From: Nitrospirota bacterium
Lineage (GTDB): Bacteria; Nitrospirota; JACRHJ01
Direction: 5' to 3'
Assembly (NCBI GenBank): GCA_021789495.1
Contig: JAJYJM010000005.1
Span: 11,876-75,875 of the forward strand
Length of the DNA stretch: 64,000 bases
Shown in pieces: positions 9,653-19,769 of this stretch. A model generated the notes under the pieces. It made no database searches. It was not told the DNA's origin and saw only the letters and a list, made by a program, of their open reading frames with translations. Made by a program: the position numbers and the translations under genes. The stretch's first letter is position 1. Every line of letters starts with the position of its first letter.

Positions 9653-11151
9653 CCCTTCAGAACTTCCTCCGCCGCGAGTTTCCCGCTTACGAATGCGGCG
9701 GGCACTCCGCCTGGATTCATCGTCCAATGTCCCGCAAGATACAGACCCGGCACCGGCGTCTTCACGGACAGCTTATGCTGCCGGTCCGCAGACATAGACC
9801 ATCCTGACGATGCGCCGTGCAAATTCCCGGTATAGCGCTCGAAGGTGTGCGGGGTGGCGAATATCTTCAGATCAATATTCTCTCGCAGGCCGGGGATTGC
9901 CTCTTCGGCGATGTCGAGCATATACTCTCCGACACGCTCTTTGACAGCCTTGTAATGCTCGTTCTCGCGGTAATTGGCCCCGGCTTCCGCACGGACAGGG
10001 CAGGCGTCCATGAACGCGCACGATGCGGCCATGCCAAGAATCAAAACGCTCTTTCCTGCCGGCGCGAGAGAGCTGTCAAGAAGCGACGGCATCCCGATTC
10101 CCAATGCCTTGCCGCCAAGCATCGGGAATTTTTTATCGATGCTCTCCGGAATATACCATATCGGAGAGCCGTCAAAACCCTTTTCGCGGAGGTCGCAATT
10201 CAGTCCAAGATAAACATAAAAGAACGGCTCCGACACCTTCCATTCCTTCAGTCCGGATACAAACTCTGAGGGCAGTTTTTCTTCGCCGACGAGACTTAAA
10301 AAAGTCTTCGTGGCGTCGGACGCAGATACCACGGTCCCGGCGGATATTTCTTCGCCGTCAGCAACAATGCCGGAGATTTTTTTATCTTTAAAATTTATCT
10401 TTTCCGCCCTGCACCTGTAGCGTATCTCTCCGCCCCTGGATATAAAACGATTCGCCAGTGCGTCCGGCACCGCGCGTATCCCTCCGGCGGGGTAGTAGGC
10501 GTCCCCTTCGAGCGAAACTGAATTAAACCAGGCATAATGAACGAACGATATGTCCTGGAATATCCCCATTGTTTCCAGGACAAGCCTGAGAGATTTGCCG
10601 CTTAAATATCGCGCTATGACTTCCGACGCCTTTTTCTTGTGATACTTTGCAATCTTTCCAAATTTTAAGGGGAACGACAGGTTGAATAGAAGTTTCTCGG
10701 CCAGCGCCGTTTTCGACGGCCTGCGTTTTACGAGCCGCCAGAGCTGCTTCAGCGTCGCCTCCGTCTCATTCCAGAATATATCCAGGTTTTTTGATTCATC
10801 CGGGAATGCCCCGGAGAGCGACTTGACAAGGCTTTCTTTGCCAAAGGAGGGCTTAATCTTTTTATCCGGCAGCCACACCTGCGGCGGGGCGGGAAGCCTG
10901 TCGAACCGGACATCGGCATCAAGACCAAAATCTCCCAGTATCGCTCTGACAATCCCTCCCTCGCCCGCCTGGCTTATCCAGTGTACGGCGCCGTCAAACT
11001 TATACCCCTGCTTCCCGAACGTGCAAGCGCATCCGCCGGGATACTTGATCTGCTCCACGATTAAAACACGCTTGCCGGAGTCGACAAGATAATTGCCTGT
11101 TACGAGTCCGGCAATTCCGGCGCCGATTATTACGACGTCATATTCTGCCAT
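9649..11151 (-). CDS. Phytoene desaturase/carotene isomerase-like FAD oxidoreductase
   Basis: VVIIGAGIAGLVTGNYLVDSGKRVLIVEQ dinucleotide fold; C-term GLYLAGHWTMNPGGVPAAFVSGKLAAEEV typical of CrtI/CrtISO. Confidence 0.85.
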   Translation of the reverse strand: MAEYDVVIIGAGIAGLVTGNYLVDSGKRVLIVEQIKYPGGCACTFGKQGYKFDGAVHWISQAGEGGIVRAILGDFGLDADVRFDRLPAPPQVWLPDKKIKPSFGKESLVKSLSGAFPDESKNLDIFWNETEATLKQLWRLVKRRPSKTALAEKLLFNLSFPLKFGKIAKYHKKKASEVIARYLSGKSLRLVLETMGIFQDISFVHYAWFNSVSLEGDAYYPAGGIRAVPDALANRFISRGGEIRYRCRAEKINFKDKKISGIVADGEEISAGTVVSASDATKTFLSLVGEEKLPSEFVSGLKEWKVSEPFFYVYLGLNCDLREKGFDGSPIWYIPESIDKKFPMLGGKALGIGMPSLLDSSLAPAGKSVLILGMAASCAFMDACPVRAEAGANYRENEHYKAVKERVGEYMLDIAEEAIPGLRENIDLKIFATPHTFERYTGNLHGASSGWSMSADRQHKLSVKTPVPGLYLAGHWTMNPGGVPAAFVSGKLAAEEVLKG

Positions 11152-12499
11152 TGATCCTCTTCCAATCGGATATGAAGCTGCGCCTTATCCCGGCCTGCAT
11201 CAGCAGACCGTTTACGGCGGCGGCTGGTGAAAATCCCCTTATCCTGCGAACTATCCTGCGGAACGTATATGCGCTGATACGCAATTTATAAAGCAGTTCC
11301 TCTCTCTGTTTCGGCGGAAGAGACGGATGAACGCATAGCGCATGCACCCCGTCCCATTTCCCCCAGTCCTGCCCGGGAAGAATCCTGCCGCTCATCTCGT
11401 CCCATAACGGAGTGCCGGGAAGCGGCATAAGCAAAAAGGGAATCGGCGGCACGTTCAGCCTGCAGCAGAGATCGAGCGTCTTCTCAAAACTTTTTTCATT
11501 ATCCGTATCGAACCCCAGAACAAAGAAACCGAAAACCATAATGCCCATAGACTGAACTTTCTTCACCGCCATGGAGATCGTTTCAAAATTCCCTTTTTCA
11601 CGGCGTCTTAATTTTGCGTTTATTTCAAGCGCATCCAGAGTATCGCCTTCCGCCGATTCCAGGCCGGTAAAGACAGTATCCAGCCCGCTCTTCGCCGCGA
11701 GCCTTATCATCTCCTCGCCGCCCCGCTCCAAGACCGCGGAAACAGCCCCCGCGCCGTGCCAGCGCATGAAGCGTCTCAAGCCGCTCATTCTCGAATAAAG
11801 TTCCGTCCGGTATTGAACGTCTCCGAAAATGTCGTCGTCAGCCATCAGGAAAAACCTGCCCATTTGCTTAATCTCGTCCGTTACTTCTTCCACCGGTCTA
11901 TGGCGAATAAGGCCGCCGTAGAACCTGGACGTGCCGCAGAACTTGCATCTATACGGACAGCCGCGCGTAGTAACTATGCAGTCAAAAAAATATCTGTCTT
12001 TCAGCAATTCGCGCCTTGGCAAGGGAAGGCCTGCCAAGCTCGGCCTCTCAGGCGATAGATAAACTTCATGGCCTTTGAAACAATCATCGTCGTATAAACT
12101 ACCGCTTATATAAAAATCTTTTAATACATTCCCTTCCGCATCGCCGAGAACGACTTTCCAGGTATCCTCGGCCTCGCCTATAACCACGGCGTCGGAATGC
12201 AGCTTAGCCTCATGCGGCAAAGCGCTTGCGTGATGGCCTCCTATCACCACTTTTACCCCGCGTTTTCTATATTCGTCCGCAATCCGGTACGCCTCCCGGG
12301 CCATCGGAGTCATCACGCTTATGCCGACGATGTCGGGAAGTCTTCCTCCGTAATCTTCTTTCTGCTTGAATAAGTTTACCAGTTCGATTTTATGCCAGGG
12401 CTGGGACAACGCGGCCAGGTGCGGCAGAACGTACGGCACCGTCATGCCCATCGCGCCGGGGTCGCCGTCTTTTTTAGGAAATATCAACCTGATTTTCAA
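11138..12499 (-). CDS. B12-type radical SAM protein
   Basis: TTRGCPYRCKFC; GISVMTPMAREAYRIADEYRKRGVKVVIGGHHASALPHEA. Confidence 0.88.
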   Translation of the reverse strand: MKIRLIFPKKDGDPGAMGMTVPYVLPHLAALSQPWHKIELVNLFKQKEDYGGRLPDIVGISVMTPMAREAYRIADEYRKRGVKVVIGGHHASALPHEAKLHSDAVVIGEAEDTWKVVLGDAEGNVLKDFYISGSLYDDDCFKGHEVYLSPERPSLAGLPLPRRELLKDRYFFDCIVTTRGCPYRCKFCGTSRFYGGLIRHRPVEEVTDEIKQMGRFFLMADDDIFGDVQYRTELYSRMSGLRRFMRWHGAGAVSAVLERGGEEMIRLAAKSGLDTVFTGLESAEGDTLDALEINAKLRRREKGNFETISMAVKKVQSMGIMVFGFFVLGFDTDNEKSFEKTLDLCCRLNVPPIPFLLMPLPGTPLWDEMSGRILPGQDWGKWDGVHALCVHPSLPPKQREELLYKLRISAYTFRRIVRRIRGFSPAAAVNGLLMQAGIRRSFISDWKRINGRI

Positions 12500-12502
12500 T
12501 AT

Positions 12503-12577
12503 AATTTAACCACGGATTTTCACCGGTTTCCACGGATTAATATATATTTATTTAATCGTAATCCGCGTTAATCGAGG
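12503..12577. repeat. Short intergenic repeat with 'CCACGGATT/AATCCG' elements
   Basis: aaccacggattttcaccggtttccacggattaa; related words at 16230-16275 (taatccgtgtaatccgtggttaa). Confidence 0.4.
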
Positions 12578-12579
12578 GT

Positions 12580-13932
12580 TTATAACAAAGCCTTCGCCGG
12601 GTTGTTCGAGCGCCTCGGATGTATTTTTTTGTCCAGCATCTTCATCGCGTAGTTCATCCCCAGGTAGAACATGAACTGCGGCCCGCCGTAAAGACGCATC
12701 CAGATTGATTTATGCGACAGCGTCTCTCTCCACAACCAGTATACGCCTTCGGAGAGTTGTTCCGGCGTCATAAGGTTCGGCTGAAAAACGACGTGGGTGC
12801 AGTCGTAATGGTTCCAGTTATGGTCGAATATGCGTCCCTCGTCAAGGAGCCTCTGCCTGTATCCCGTCCCGGGAAGAGGAGTTGAAATGAGGAAGAAAGA
12901 GGAATCTATTTTGTTGTCGTCAATAAACCTCCTGGTTCTCTCGAAGACGCCGACATCGTCCCAGTCCAGGCCGAATATGAAGCTCGCGATAATGCCGATG
13001 CCGTGACTTTTGAGCTTCTTTATCGACTCGGCGTACTTCTCCGGCTTGTTGAATCCCTTGCCGATTTTTTTCAGGTTCTCTCCGGAGAGCGACTCGAACC
13101 CGATGGCAAGCCCGACGCAGTTTGACGCCTGCGCGAGCTTGATAAGCTCCGGGTCGTCCGCGATTGAAATCGTCGAGTAGCTCTGCCAGGGGATTTTATA
13201 TTTCGCAAGCATCATGAAAAGTTCTTTCGCATATTTCCTGTTCGCCGTGATGTTGCTGTCCGCGAAAAATATCATGCCCTTCGGATACGGCGTGGAGAAG
13301 CGCTTCAGTCCGGTAAGCGCCGGGCGGTCATAGAGATACTGGATTTCCTTCTCGACCTCCGCAACCGGGCGCACGCGGTATTTCCCGCCGTAGAAATTTG
13401 TTACGGCGCAGAAGTCACAGTTGTGCGGGCATCCGCGCGAGGTCTCGACAATCGTTATCGGGAAATATTTATCCGTGCGCAAAAGCTCCCAGCGCGGCCT
13501 CGGCAGACCAGTCAGGGAATGCAGGTAATCCTTCCGATAAAATTTCTGCAAACCGCCGCTTTTAAAATCCTCGACCGCCTTCGGCCAGAGGTCTTCCGCC
13601 TCGCCGATTATCACGGAGTCCGCGTGCTCTCCAGCTTCTTCAGGGCATGCCGTCGGATGTATCCCGCCGATTACCGTCGCCACTCCGCGCTTCCTGAATT
13701 CATCGGAAATCTCATATGCGCGCGAGGCCATCGGCGTCATGGACGAGATAGCGACCAAATCGGCAGGCTCGTCGAAGTTTATGTCCTCGACGATCTCGTC
13801 GATTATCTTTACGTCGTGCCCTTCCGGCGTCAGCGCGGCCACCATCGGCGCGCCCGCAGTCGGAAACGGAAACTTGAATTTTTTCCCGACCGCCGTGTGC
13901 CGGCCTTCAGGAGAGATAATTAGGATTTTCAC
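12580..13932 (-). CDS. B12-type radical SAM protein
   Basis: TSRGCPHNCDFC; GTPLPGT-type C-terminal motif; paralogue of neighbours. Confidence 0.88.
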   Translation of the reverse strand: MKILIISPEGRHTAVGKKFKFPFPTAGAPMVAALTPEGHDVKIIDEIVEDINFDEPADLVAISSMTPMASRAYEISDEFRKRGVATVIGGIHPTACPEEAGEHADSVIIGEAEDLWPKAVEDFKSGGLQKFYRKDYLHSLTGLPRPRWELLRTDKYFPITIVETSRGCPHNCDFCAVTNFYGGKYRVRPVAEVEKEIQYLYDRPALTGLKRFSTPYPKGMIFFADSNITANRKYAKELFMMLAKYKIPWQSYSTISIADDPELIKLAQASNCVGLAIGFESLSGENLKKIGKGFNKPEKYAESIKKLKSHGIGIIASFIFGLDWDDVGVFERTRRFIDDNKIDSSFFLISTPLPGTGYRQRLLDEGRIFDHNWNHYDCTHVVFQPNLMTPEQLSEGVYWLWRETLSHKSIWMRLYGGPQFMFYLGMNYAMKMLDKKIHPRRSNNPAKALL

Positions 13933-14734
13933 TGTTAATCCTTAATTTTGAAATTATAAAATCGGCGCAATACTCATAAACTTCATCATAAAAATGATTC
14001 CAAATTTCCACGCTGTAATTAGGATGGAACATATCGGTTATTGGCTTTACCTTCTCTTCAGGTATAACTATCTGATAAAAATTTTTATTTTCTCCTTTTA
14101 GCTTCGAAACCTGCTCTACCATATCATGGGCACGGAGAATCCATTTTTCCTCAAGATAACTAGTCAGGGCAGGGAAATGGATATAGAATGTCATTAGCCT
14201 CTCATTTCTCTCGCGGAAATAGCCTTCCACGCTATTAATGCATCTATTCAGATCCTCAAGGTCCAGCAGTCTGATGAACTCAAATTCACGCTCGAACCTA
14301 TCCTGTATTCTTCTGTCTCTGAAGTTGATCTTACCTAAGAAGCACTTCCACGGGTTCTTCCTGTTTTTATATAGAGGGTGACGCCAATCTGAGAGAGAAT
14401 CAAACAGGAGTATGTCCGGCAGGTCGTTAACAATTTTCGCCGCCTTCCCATTCTCCTCCAATATCCTAGTTGCAAACCATTTGGAGTCTTTTATTCCATG
14501 ATTAACTTCTATCCCAAGCGGTTTCTTTCTTTCCCAAAAACCATTCTCGATATAGAATTTAATCAGTTCATAGTCGGGTACATTGCCAGATAAAATATCA
14601 ACGATAGAATCTACTCTCTGCCACATCGTATTTGTCAAAAATTCTACTTGCCCAAAACCGCTGTTTGAAAATCTCTCCACTATGGGTTTTTTTATAAAAC
14701 CACTGAAGCAACTCCCTATAGCTGTAATTTTCAT
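13907..14734 (-). CDS. SGNH-like / DUF6270-type hypothetical protein
   Basis: N-term MKITAIGSCFSG (GSC nucleophile-elbow-like), C-term ITDMFHPNY (DxxHP); start overlaps upstream radical SAM stop by 4 nt. Confidence 0.6.
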   Translation of the reverse strand: MKITAIGSCFSGFIKKPIVERFSNSGFGQVEFLTNTMWQRVDSIVDILSGNVPDYELIKFYIENGFWERKKPLGIEVNHGIKDSKWFATRILEENGKAAKIVNDLPDILLFDSLSDWRHPLYKNRKNPWKCFLGKINFRDRRIQDRFEREFEFIRLLDLEDLNRCINSVEGYFRERNERLMTFYIHFPALTSYLEEKWILRAHDMVEQVSKLKGENKNFYQIVIPEEKVKPITDMFHPNYSVEIWNHFYDEVYEYCADFIISKLRINSENPNYLS

Positions 14735-16209
14735 ATATGTAATCTCGTAAAGTTTTTCCCCGTCTTCTCCTCCATGTATTTCTCGAACGGGACGTAATTC
14801 TTCTGCACCCAGGGAGTGTGCGTTATCGTCTCCCAGGCTATCTTGGCGAAGAACCTGTTGTTCTTTCGGAGGTACGGGTTCGGCGAAAAATACGCGTCCC
14901 AGAAGACGCGGAAACGCGAGTAAAATTTCTGTATCGACTTCGGGTGAATCTCCGCGATTTTCTCGACGGATAGCGTCCGCGTGTCCATGACGGGATTCAG
15001 CATATCATACTTCGAGTAGTCCCAGACTTTTATTCTCCCCTGCTCCTTCGCGCGCTTCCAGTATTCCGTGCCGGGGAGAGGCGTCGTGAGGCAGATGGCG
15101 AAGTGGTCGGAATAGGGCTTTGCAAAATCTATCGTCTGCTGAAGCGTATCTTCCGTGTCGTCGATGTCGCCGAACATGATGTTCGTGATGAGCAGCAGGC
15201 CGTTCTTCTTGATGAGCTTCATGGCCTGTATGGAAATTTCCGCCGTCTGCTTCTTGTGATAATTTTTCAGCGCATTCTCGGACGGCGTCTCCACGCCCAT
15301 AGAAATCATGTAAAGCCCAAGTTTTTTCAGCCTCGGAAGTAAGTCCGCGTCGCGGACGATATGCTCCGCGCGCGACTGGAACCAGAAATGCCAGGGATAT
15401 TTTTTCTTCTCCAGCTCCCGGATAAAATCCTCCACACGTTCGCGTTTCCAGTTGAAGGAGTCGTCGCCAAACATAAAGGAATATTTATTATGGTTTTTGT
15501 ATAGCAGCTCCATCTCTTCGACTACGCGAGGCGCGGACTTCGGCCTCCATGTGCTCCGCCAGAGCTTTGCCTCGGTGCAGTACGCGCATACGCCCTCGCA
15601 CCCGCGTGCCGTCGTCAAGACAATCGAATTATGTGTCGCCATTCCCAGTGAGGGCATTAGATATTTGTTCATCGGGAAGTGATGATACGCGGGAAGCGGA
15701 AGCGTGTCCAGGTCAGGGATAAGCTCGCGCCGCTCGCCGATGTGAACCGCGCCGCCGCTCTGAAAAGCCAGGCCGCAAACTCCGCCGAAATCCTTCTCGC
15801 CTGCCTCGACCGCCTTCAGGAACTCCATCAATGTAAGCTCCCCCTCGCCCATCACGATATAGTCGAGGCTGGGGCATTTCCGGAGCGTCTCCTCCGGCAT
15901 CAGACTCATATGTACTCCGCCTCCGACGGTAATGACGGACGGATCCACAAGCTTCACGAGATACGCCGCGTTCATGGCGTCATAAATATAGGAGGTTGAG
16001 ATGGCCGTGATGGCCACGACCGCGGGTTTGAACTCTCGCACGGCGTCTTCAAGCGCGGCCCAGGGCCTCTCCTGCACGGTGCAGTCGATAACGCGCACAT
16101 CAAAATCTTTTTCGATATACGCCGCAAGCGCTGTCAGCGAAGGAGCGGGCATTCTGCCCCTGAAGAACTTGAATATCTCATGCGGCGGATCTACCAGTAG
16201 AACACGCAT
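14731..16209 (-). CDS. B12-type radical SAM protein
   Basis: TARGCEGVCAYC; paralogous to 16274-17902 from the first residues (MRVLLVDPPH...). Confidence 0.88.
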   Translation of the reverse strand: MRVLLVDPPHEIFKFFRGRMPAPSLTALAAYIEKDFDVRVIDCTVQERPWAALEDAVREFKPAVVAITAISTSYIYDAMNAAYLVKLVDPSVITVGGGVHMSLMPEETLRKCPSLDYIVMGEGELTLMEFLKAVEAGEKDFGGVCGLAFQSGGAVHIGERRELIPDLDTLPLPAYHHFPMNKYLMPSLGMATHNSIVLTTARGCEGVCAYCTEAKLWRSTWRPKSAPRVVEEMELLYKNHNKYSFMFGDDSFNWKRERVEDFIRELEKKKYPWHFWFQSRAEHIVRDADLLPRLKKLGLYMISMGVETPSENALKNYHKKQTAEISIQAMKLIKKNGLLLITNIMFGDIDDTEDTLQQTIDFAKPYSDHFAICLTTPLPGTEYWKRAKEQGRIKVWDYSKYDMLNPVMDTRTLSVEKIAEIHPKSIQKFYSRFRVFWDAYFSPNPYLRKNNRFFAKIAWETITHTPWVQKNYVPFEKYMEEKTGKNFTRLHI

Positions 16210-16273
16210 AGTCTATTGTTCCTTAATAACCTACGATTAAATATCCGTCTTAATCCGTGTAATCCGTGGTTAA

Positions 16274-17902
16274 TTACGCCGCCGTGCTGCCGCATCGCGG
16301 GCATTGCTTAACGAATCCGCCTGCGTTGCAATCCAGGCAGAAGAGCGCCCCACACTCCGGGTTACTGCACCTATACCCGGAGTAAAGACCCACGCGCTCG
16401 CCGCATATATCGCATTTCTCCCTCTGGCCGGATGCCTTCACAAGCTTCAGTTTGCCCTCGCGCTTCAGCAGATAATTCTCGAAGAGCATGAAACCCGGCT
16501 GTTTCCACGGCCTCTTAAGCAGTTTCCTGAAAAGATAAATGGCGAACGATTTATAGAGCGTGCGGACATACGGATTGGTCGAAAACAGCGCCTTGAACAA
16601 AGTCTTGGGGCGCACGTAGAACCTGCCGTACGCCATGCCGTGCAGGCGGCTGACCTCCTTGCGGCTGAGACTTTTCGTTGCCATGATCGGCGTGCCCCAG
16701 TCGTACTTGCGGTAATCCTTTTCCTCTATCCTGCCCTGCTCTTTCGCTTCTTTATAAAACTGCGTTCCCGGAAACGGAGTGGCTATCCCAAGTCCCATAA
16801 AGTCTGAATATTTTATGGCGGATTTTATCAGACTGTCCAGCGACTGTTTGCTGTCGTTCCAATGTCCGAACATCAGGCTGGTTAGCACCATGATTCCGTT
16901 TTTCTTAAGCAGGCCTATACAATTTATGATGGTCTCGAGTTCTTCCCGTTTTTTCCAGTTGTCCATCATGGACTGGTCAAATGACTCTATCCCCACAAGC
17001 ACCTCAAACAGGCCGGCCTTGCGTAACCTCGGAATAAGATCCCTGTCCCGCATGATATGGTCCGGCCTGGCCTGTATCCAGAGATTCGCCTTAAGGCCCT
17101 TCCTCTCCATCAGTTCGCAGTATTCGACGTTTCGTTTCCTGTCCCAGAGGAAATCGTTGTCTCCCAACAAAAAAGTTTTGATGCCGTAGTTCTTTTGTAG
17201 AAGTTCAATCTCCTCGACAATTTTCCATGCGGATTTCCCGCGCCACCTGTTCCCCCAGCGCAGCGTCTCGGTGCAGAAGGTGCACTTGAAACCGCAGCCC
17301 CGCGAAAATGACGGTACGACGCATTTAGGCCCTATGACGTCTATTGTATACAAAGGGCTGTCCATCGGAACACGATGATATGCTGGAATAGGGAGTGTAT
17401 CCAGGTTTTCAATGAACGGGCGCGTCTCGGTCCTGATGATCTGAGAACCGTCCCGGAAAGCGAGCCCCTTTATCCTGGAAAAATCTTTTCCGCCGCCGTC
17501 TACCCTTCGGATAAACTCGGCCAGGGTCTCCTCTCCTTCGCCGATGCAGCAGAAATCCACATCCGGCCCGAGCGTCAGGACTTCTTCCGGCGCAAGCGTC
17601 GGATGCGTTCCGCCGATTATAACCTTCGTCTGCGGGCTCACAATCTTCACGAGCCTGGCGGCATTCAAAGAGTCGTAGAGATAGCTCGTGCCTATGCAGC
17701 AAAGTCCTACGACATTCGGCTTGAACGAGGCAATCTCCCGCTCCAGGTCGCCCCAGGGATCCGGCATCACCGTGCAGTCCATTACGCGCGTCTCGAATTC
17801 CTTCTCCACATACGCGCCAAGCGCAAGAAGAGCGGGGTTCGGCACCCATCCCTTCATAAGGTCCCATATCAGATGCGGCGGATCGGCGAGCAATACTCTC
17901 AT
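16274..17902 (-). CDS. B12-type radical SAM protein with C-terminal zinc-ribbon tail
   Basis: FSRGCGFKCTFC; C-terminus CDICGERVGLYSGYRCSNPECGALFCLDCNAGGFVKQCPRCG. Confidence 0.88.
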   Translation of the reverse strand: MRVLLADPPHLIWDLMKGWVPNPALLALGAYVEKEFETRVMDCTVMPDPWGDLEREIASFKPNVVGLCCIGTSYLYDSLNAARLVKIVSPQTKVIIGGTHPTLAPEEVLTLGPDVDFCCIGEGEETLAEFIRRVDGGGKDFSRIKGLAFRDGSQIIRTETRPFIENLDTLPIPAYHRVPMDSPLYTIDVIGPKCVVPSFSRGCGFKCTFCTETLRWGNRWRGKSAWKIVEEIELLQKNYGIKTFLLGDNDFLWDRKRNVEYCELMERKGLKANLWIQARPDHIMRDRDLIPRLRKAGLFEVLVGIESFDQSMMDNWKKREELETIINCIGLLKKNGIMVLTSLMFGHWNDSKQSLDSLIKSAIKYSDFMGLGIATPFPGTQFYKEAKEQGRIEEKDYRKYDWGTPIMATKSLSRKEVSRLHGMAYGRFYVRPKTLFKALFSTNPYVRTLYKSFAIYLFRKLLKRPWKQPGFMLFENYLLKREGKLKLVKASGQREKCDICGERVGLYSGYRCSNPECGALFCLDCNAGGFVKQCPRCGSTAA

Positions 17903-18330
17903 CCTGCTTCACCGTTGCAGTATTTCACCATCTCGTTAACGCGCGACCTTATCGGTTCCGGCATTATATAAACCAGTTCGCCTTTCATGTTTACCAGCAC
18001 CTGCGTCGTCTCGCCGGCTGCGACAAGCTTCCCGTCTTCCTTCTTGCGCGCTTCGTAAATGAATTCGAGCGCGGCCTTTGTAGGGATTCTGACTGCGGTA
18101 TGTATAACAAGCAGGTCATCGAACCCGGCAATGGCTTTATAATCCACCTTAAGACTTATAACCGGCGCGTAAAACCCAAGTTCGATAAACCGTTCAGGCA
18201 TCAGGTCGAACTCTTTTGCAAGGGCGATGCGCCCCGCCTCGAACCAGCCGACGTAATGGCCGTGCCAGGCCATATCCCACGAATCCGTTTCATAGAACCG
18301 GACGCGTATTTCCGTCTCGTGAAACTTCAA
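17899..18330 (-). CDS. Acyl-CoA/ACP thioesterase, hotdog fold (YbgC/FadM-like)
   Basis: RVRFYETDSWDMAWHGHYVGWFEAGRIAL resembles the 4-hydroxybenzoyl-CoA thioesterase motif. Confidence 0.8.
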   Translation of the reverse strand: MKFHETEIRVRFYETDSWDMAWHGHYVGWFEAGRIALAKEFDLMPERFIELGFYAPVISLKVDYKAIAGFDDLLVIHTAVRIPTKAALEFIYEARKKEDGKLVAAGETTQVLVNMKGELVYIMPEPIRSRVNEMVKYCNGEAG

Positions 18331-19760
18331 TTAAACGCCTCTTTATTTATCGCCGCCGCCGCGCTCTCGGCAGCCGCCAGCCCGGATGCCGCGACCGATT
18401 CTATACCGCCTCCCGGATAAGTCCAGTGCCCGGCGAAAAACAATCCAGACAGCCGGGTGCGCGGAGATACCCTCTCGTTGGATACATTCTGCTCCCAGCC
18501 GAATGCCGCGCCGCGCAAATTGCCGGTATATTTCTCCAATGTCAGGGGAGTTGCGGTTTCCCTGAATACGACGGATTCCGTAATGCCGGGAATAGCCTTC
18601 TCGGCAAGAGACAGAAGCTTCTCGGCTTCATAATCCCTGCACTCGTTCCACGGCCTGGAATAGGAATATTCCGCCTTTGACATCAGCATTACGGATACAT
18701 GGCCGTCGGGCGCCATTGCGGGGCTTAACCTGGAATAATTTATTATTTCGAGTGAGGCGAAGGGCCCGGCTACGTCCCTTGCCACATCGGCAAAAGTCGA
18801 TTCTATATCATATCCGGGATAATATCCCATACTGTCCGGAATCTCCGGCGCGCCCTTCAGCCCGAGATAAACCATATAAAAACTTATTGACGGTCTGTTT
18901 CTGCCGGGCTCCGTTCCGGACATCCTGAACATGGCCTCTGCGTCAGCCGCATATATTACCGCTCCGGCCCGTATTGTCCCTCCGGCAACGAATACGCCAC
19001 ATGCCTTTCCATCCTCAATCATAATGTCCGAAACCGGCGTATTGAGGTGCAACTCTCCGCCGTTTTCCAATAGCGCCTTGACGAGCGCATTAGTCAGATT
19101 GCACGCTCCTCCATTTATCCTGTATCCTCCGCCCGATGAATATGTCATGAACATTATGGTCATGGCAAGCGCGGACACCTTCGACGGCGGGAGACCCAGG
19201 AATGCGCACCTGTCGCACATTACGGCGCGGACCTTGGGGCTGGTTATAAACTCGTCCAAAAGCTCTTTATATGTTTTCTCCCTGTATTTCCCGATTACGC
19301 CTTTTATTCCGGGATATGCATAAAGGACTTCCGGCGGGGTTGACATTGCAGCCCGGTAGATTTCCTCCATTGTATCCAGCAGGTTTAATATGCCGTCCTT
19401 TTCTCCGGGCGCGATGCCGTAGAGAAGATTTATCAGCTCCGGGATTGTTCCGGGCACATTGACTTTATCTCCGGCGAAATTGTCTACACGAAGCGGATCG
19501 AGCCGCGCCATCTCTACATTTTTCTCAATACCCAGTTTCCTGAATATCCTCCTGAGCCAGCCGTCTTCCCCCCAGCCGCTTACAGCGTCAAGGCAGGAAT
19601 CGAACGTAAAACCCTGCCGCCTAAAGGTTGTGCAATAGCCTCCCGGCGCGCGCCCAGCCTCTAAGACGGCGACGGAATAACCCTTTTTTGCAAGGATGGC
19701 CCCGGCTGTGAGGCCGCCTATACCCGCGCCTATTACGGCTATGTCATAAAGACGCTTCAT
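18327..19760 (-). CDS. Phytoene desaturase/carotene isomerase-like FAD oxidoreductase (second copy)
   Basis: DIAVIGAGIGGLTAGAILAKKGYSVAVLEAGRAPGGYCTTF; C-term GLFFAGHWTYPGGGIESVAASG. Confidence 0.87.
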   Translation of the reverse strand: MKRLYDIAVIGAGIGGLTAGAILAKKGYSVAVLEAGRAPGGYCTTFRRQGFTFDSCLDAVSGWGEDGWLRRIFRKLGIEKNVEMARLDPLRVDNFAGDKVNVPGTIPELINLLYGIAPGEKDGILNLLDTMEEIYRAAMSTPPEVLYAYPGIKGVIGKYREKTYKELLDEFITSPKVRAVMCDRCAFLGLPPSKVSALAMTIMFMTYSSGGGYRINGGACNLTNALVKALLENGGELHLNTPVSDIMIEDGKACGVFVAGGTIRAGAVIYAADAEAMFRMSGTEPGRNRPSISFYMVYLGLKGAPEIPDSMGYYPGYDIESTFADVARDVAGPFASLEIINYSRLSPAMAPDGHVSVMLMSKAEYSYSRPWNECRDYEAEKLLSLAEKAIPGITESVVFRETATPLTLEKYTGNLRGAAFGWEQNVSNERVSPRTRLSGLFFAGHWTYPGGGIESVAASGLAAAESAAAAINKEAFN

Positions 19761-19769
19761 AATCTGCGG

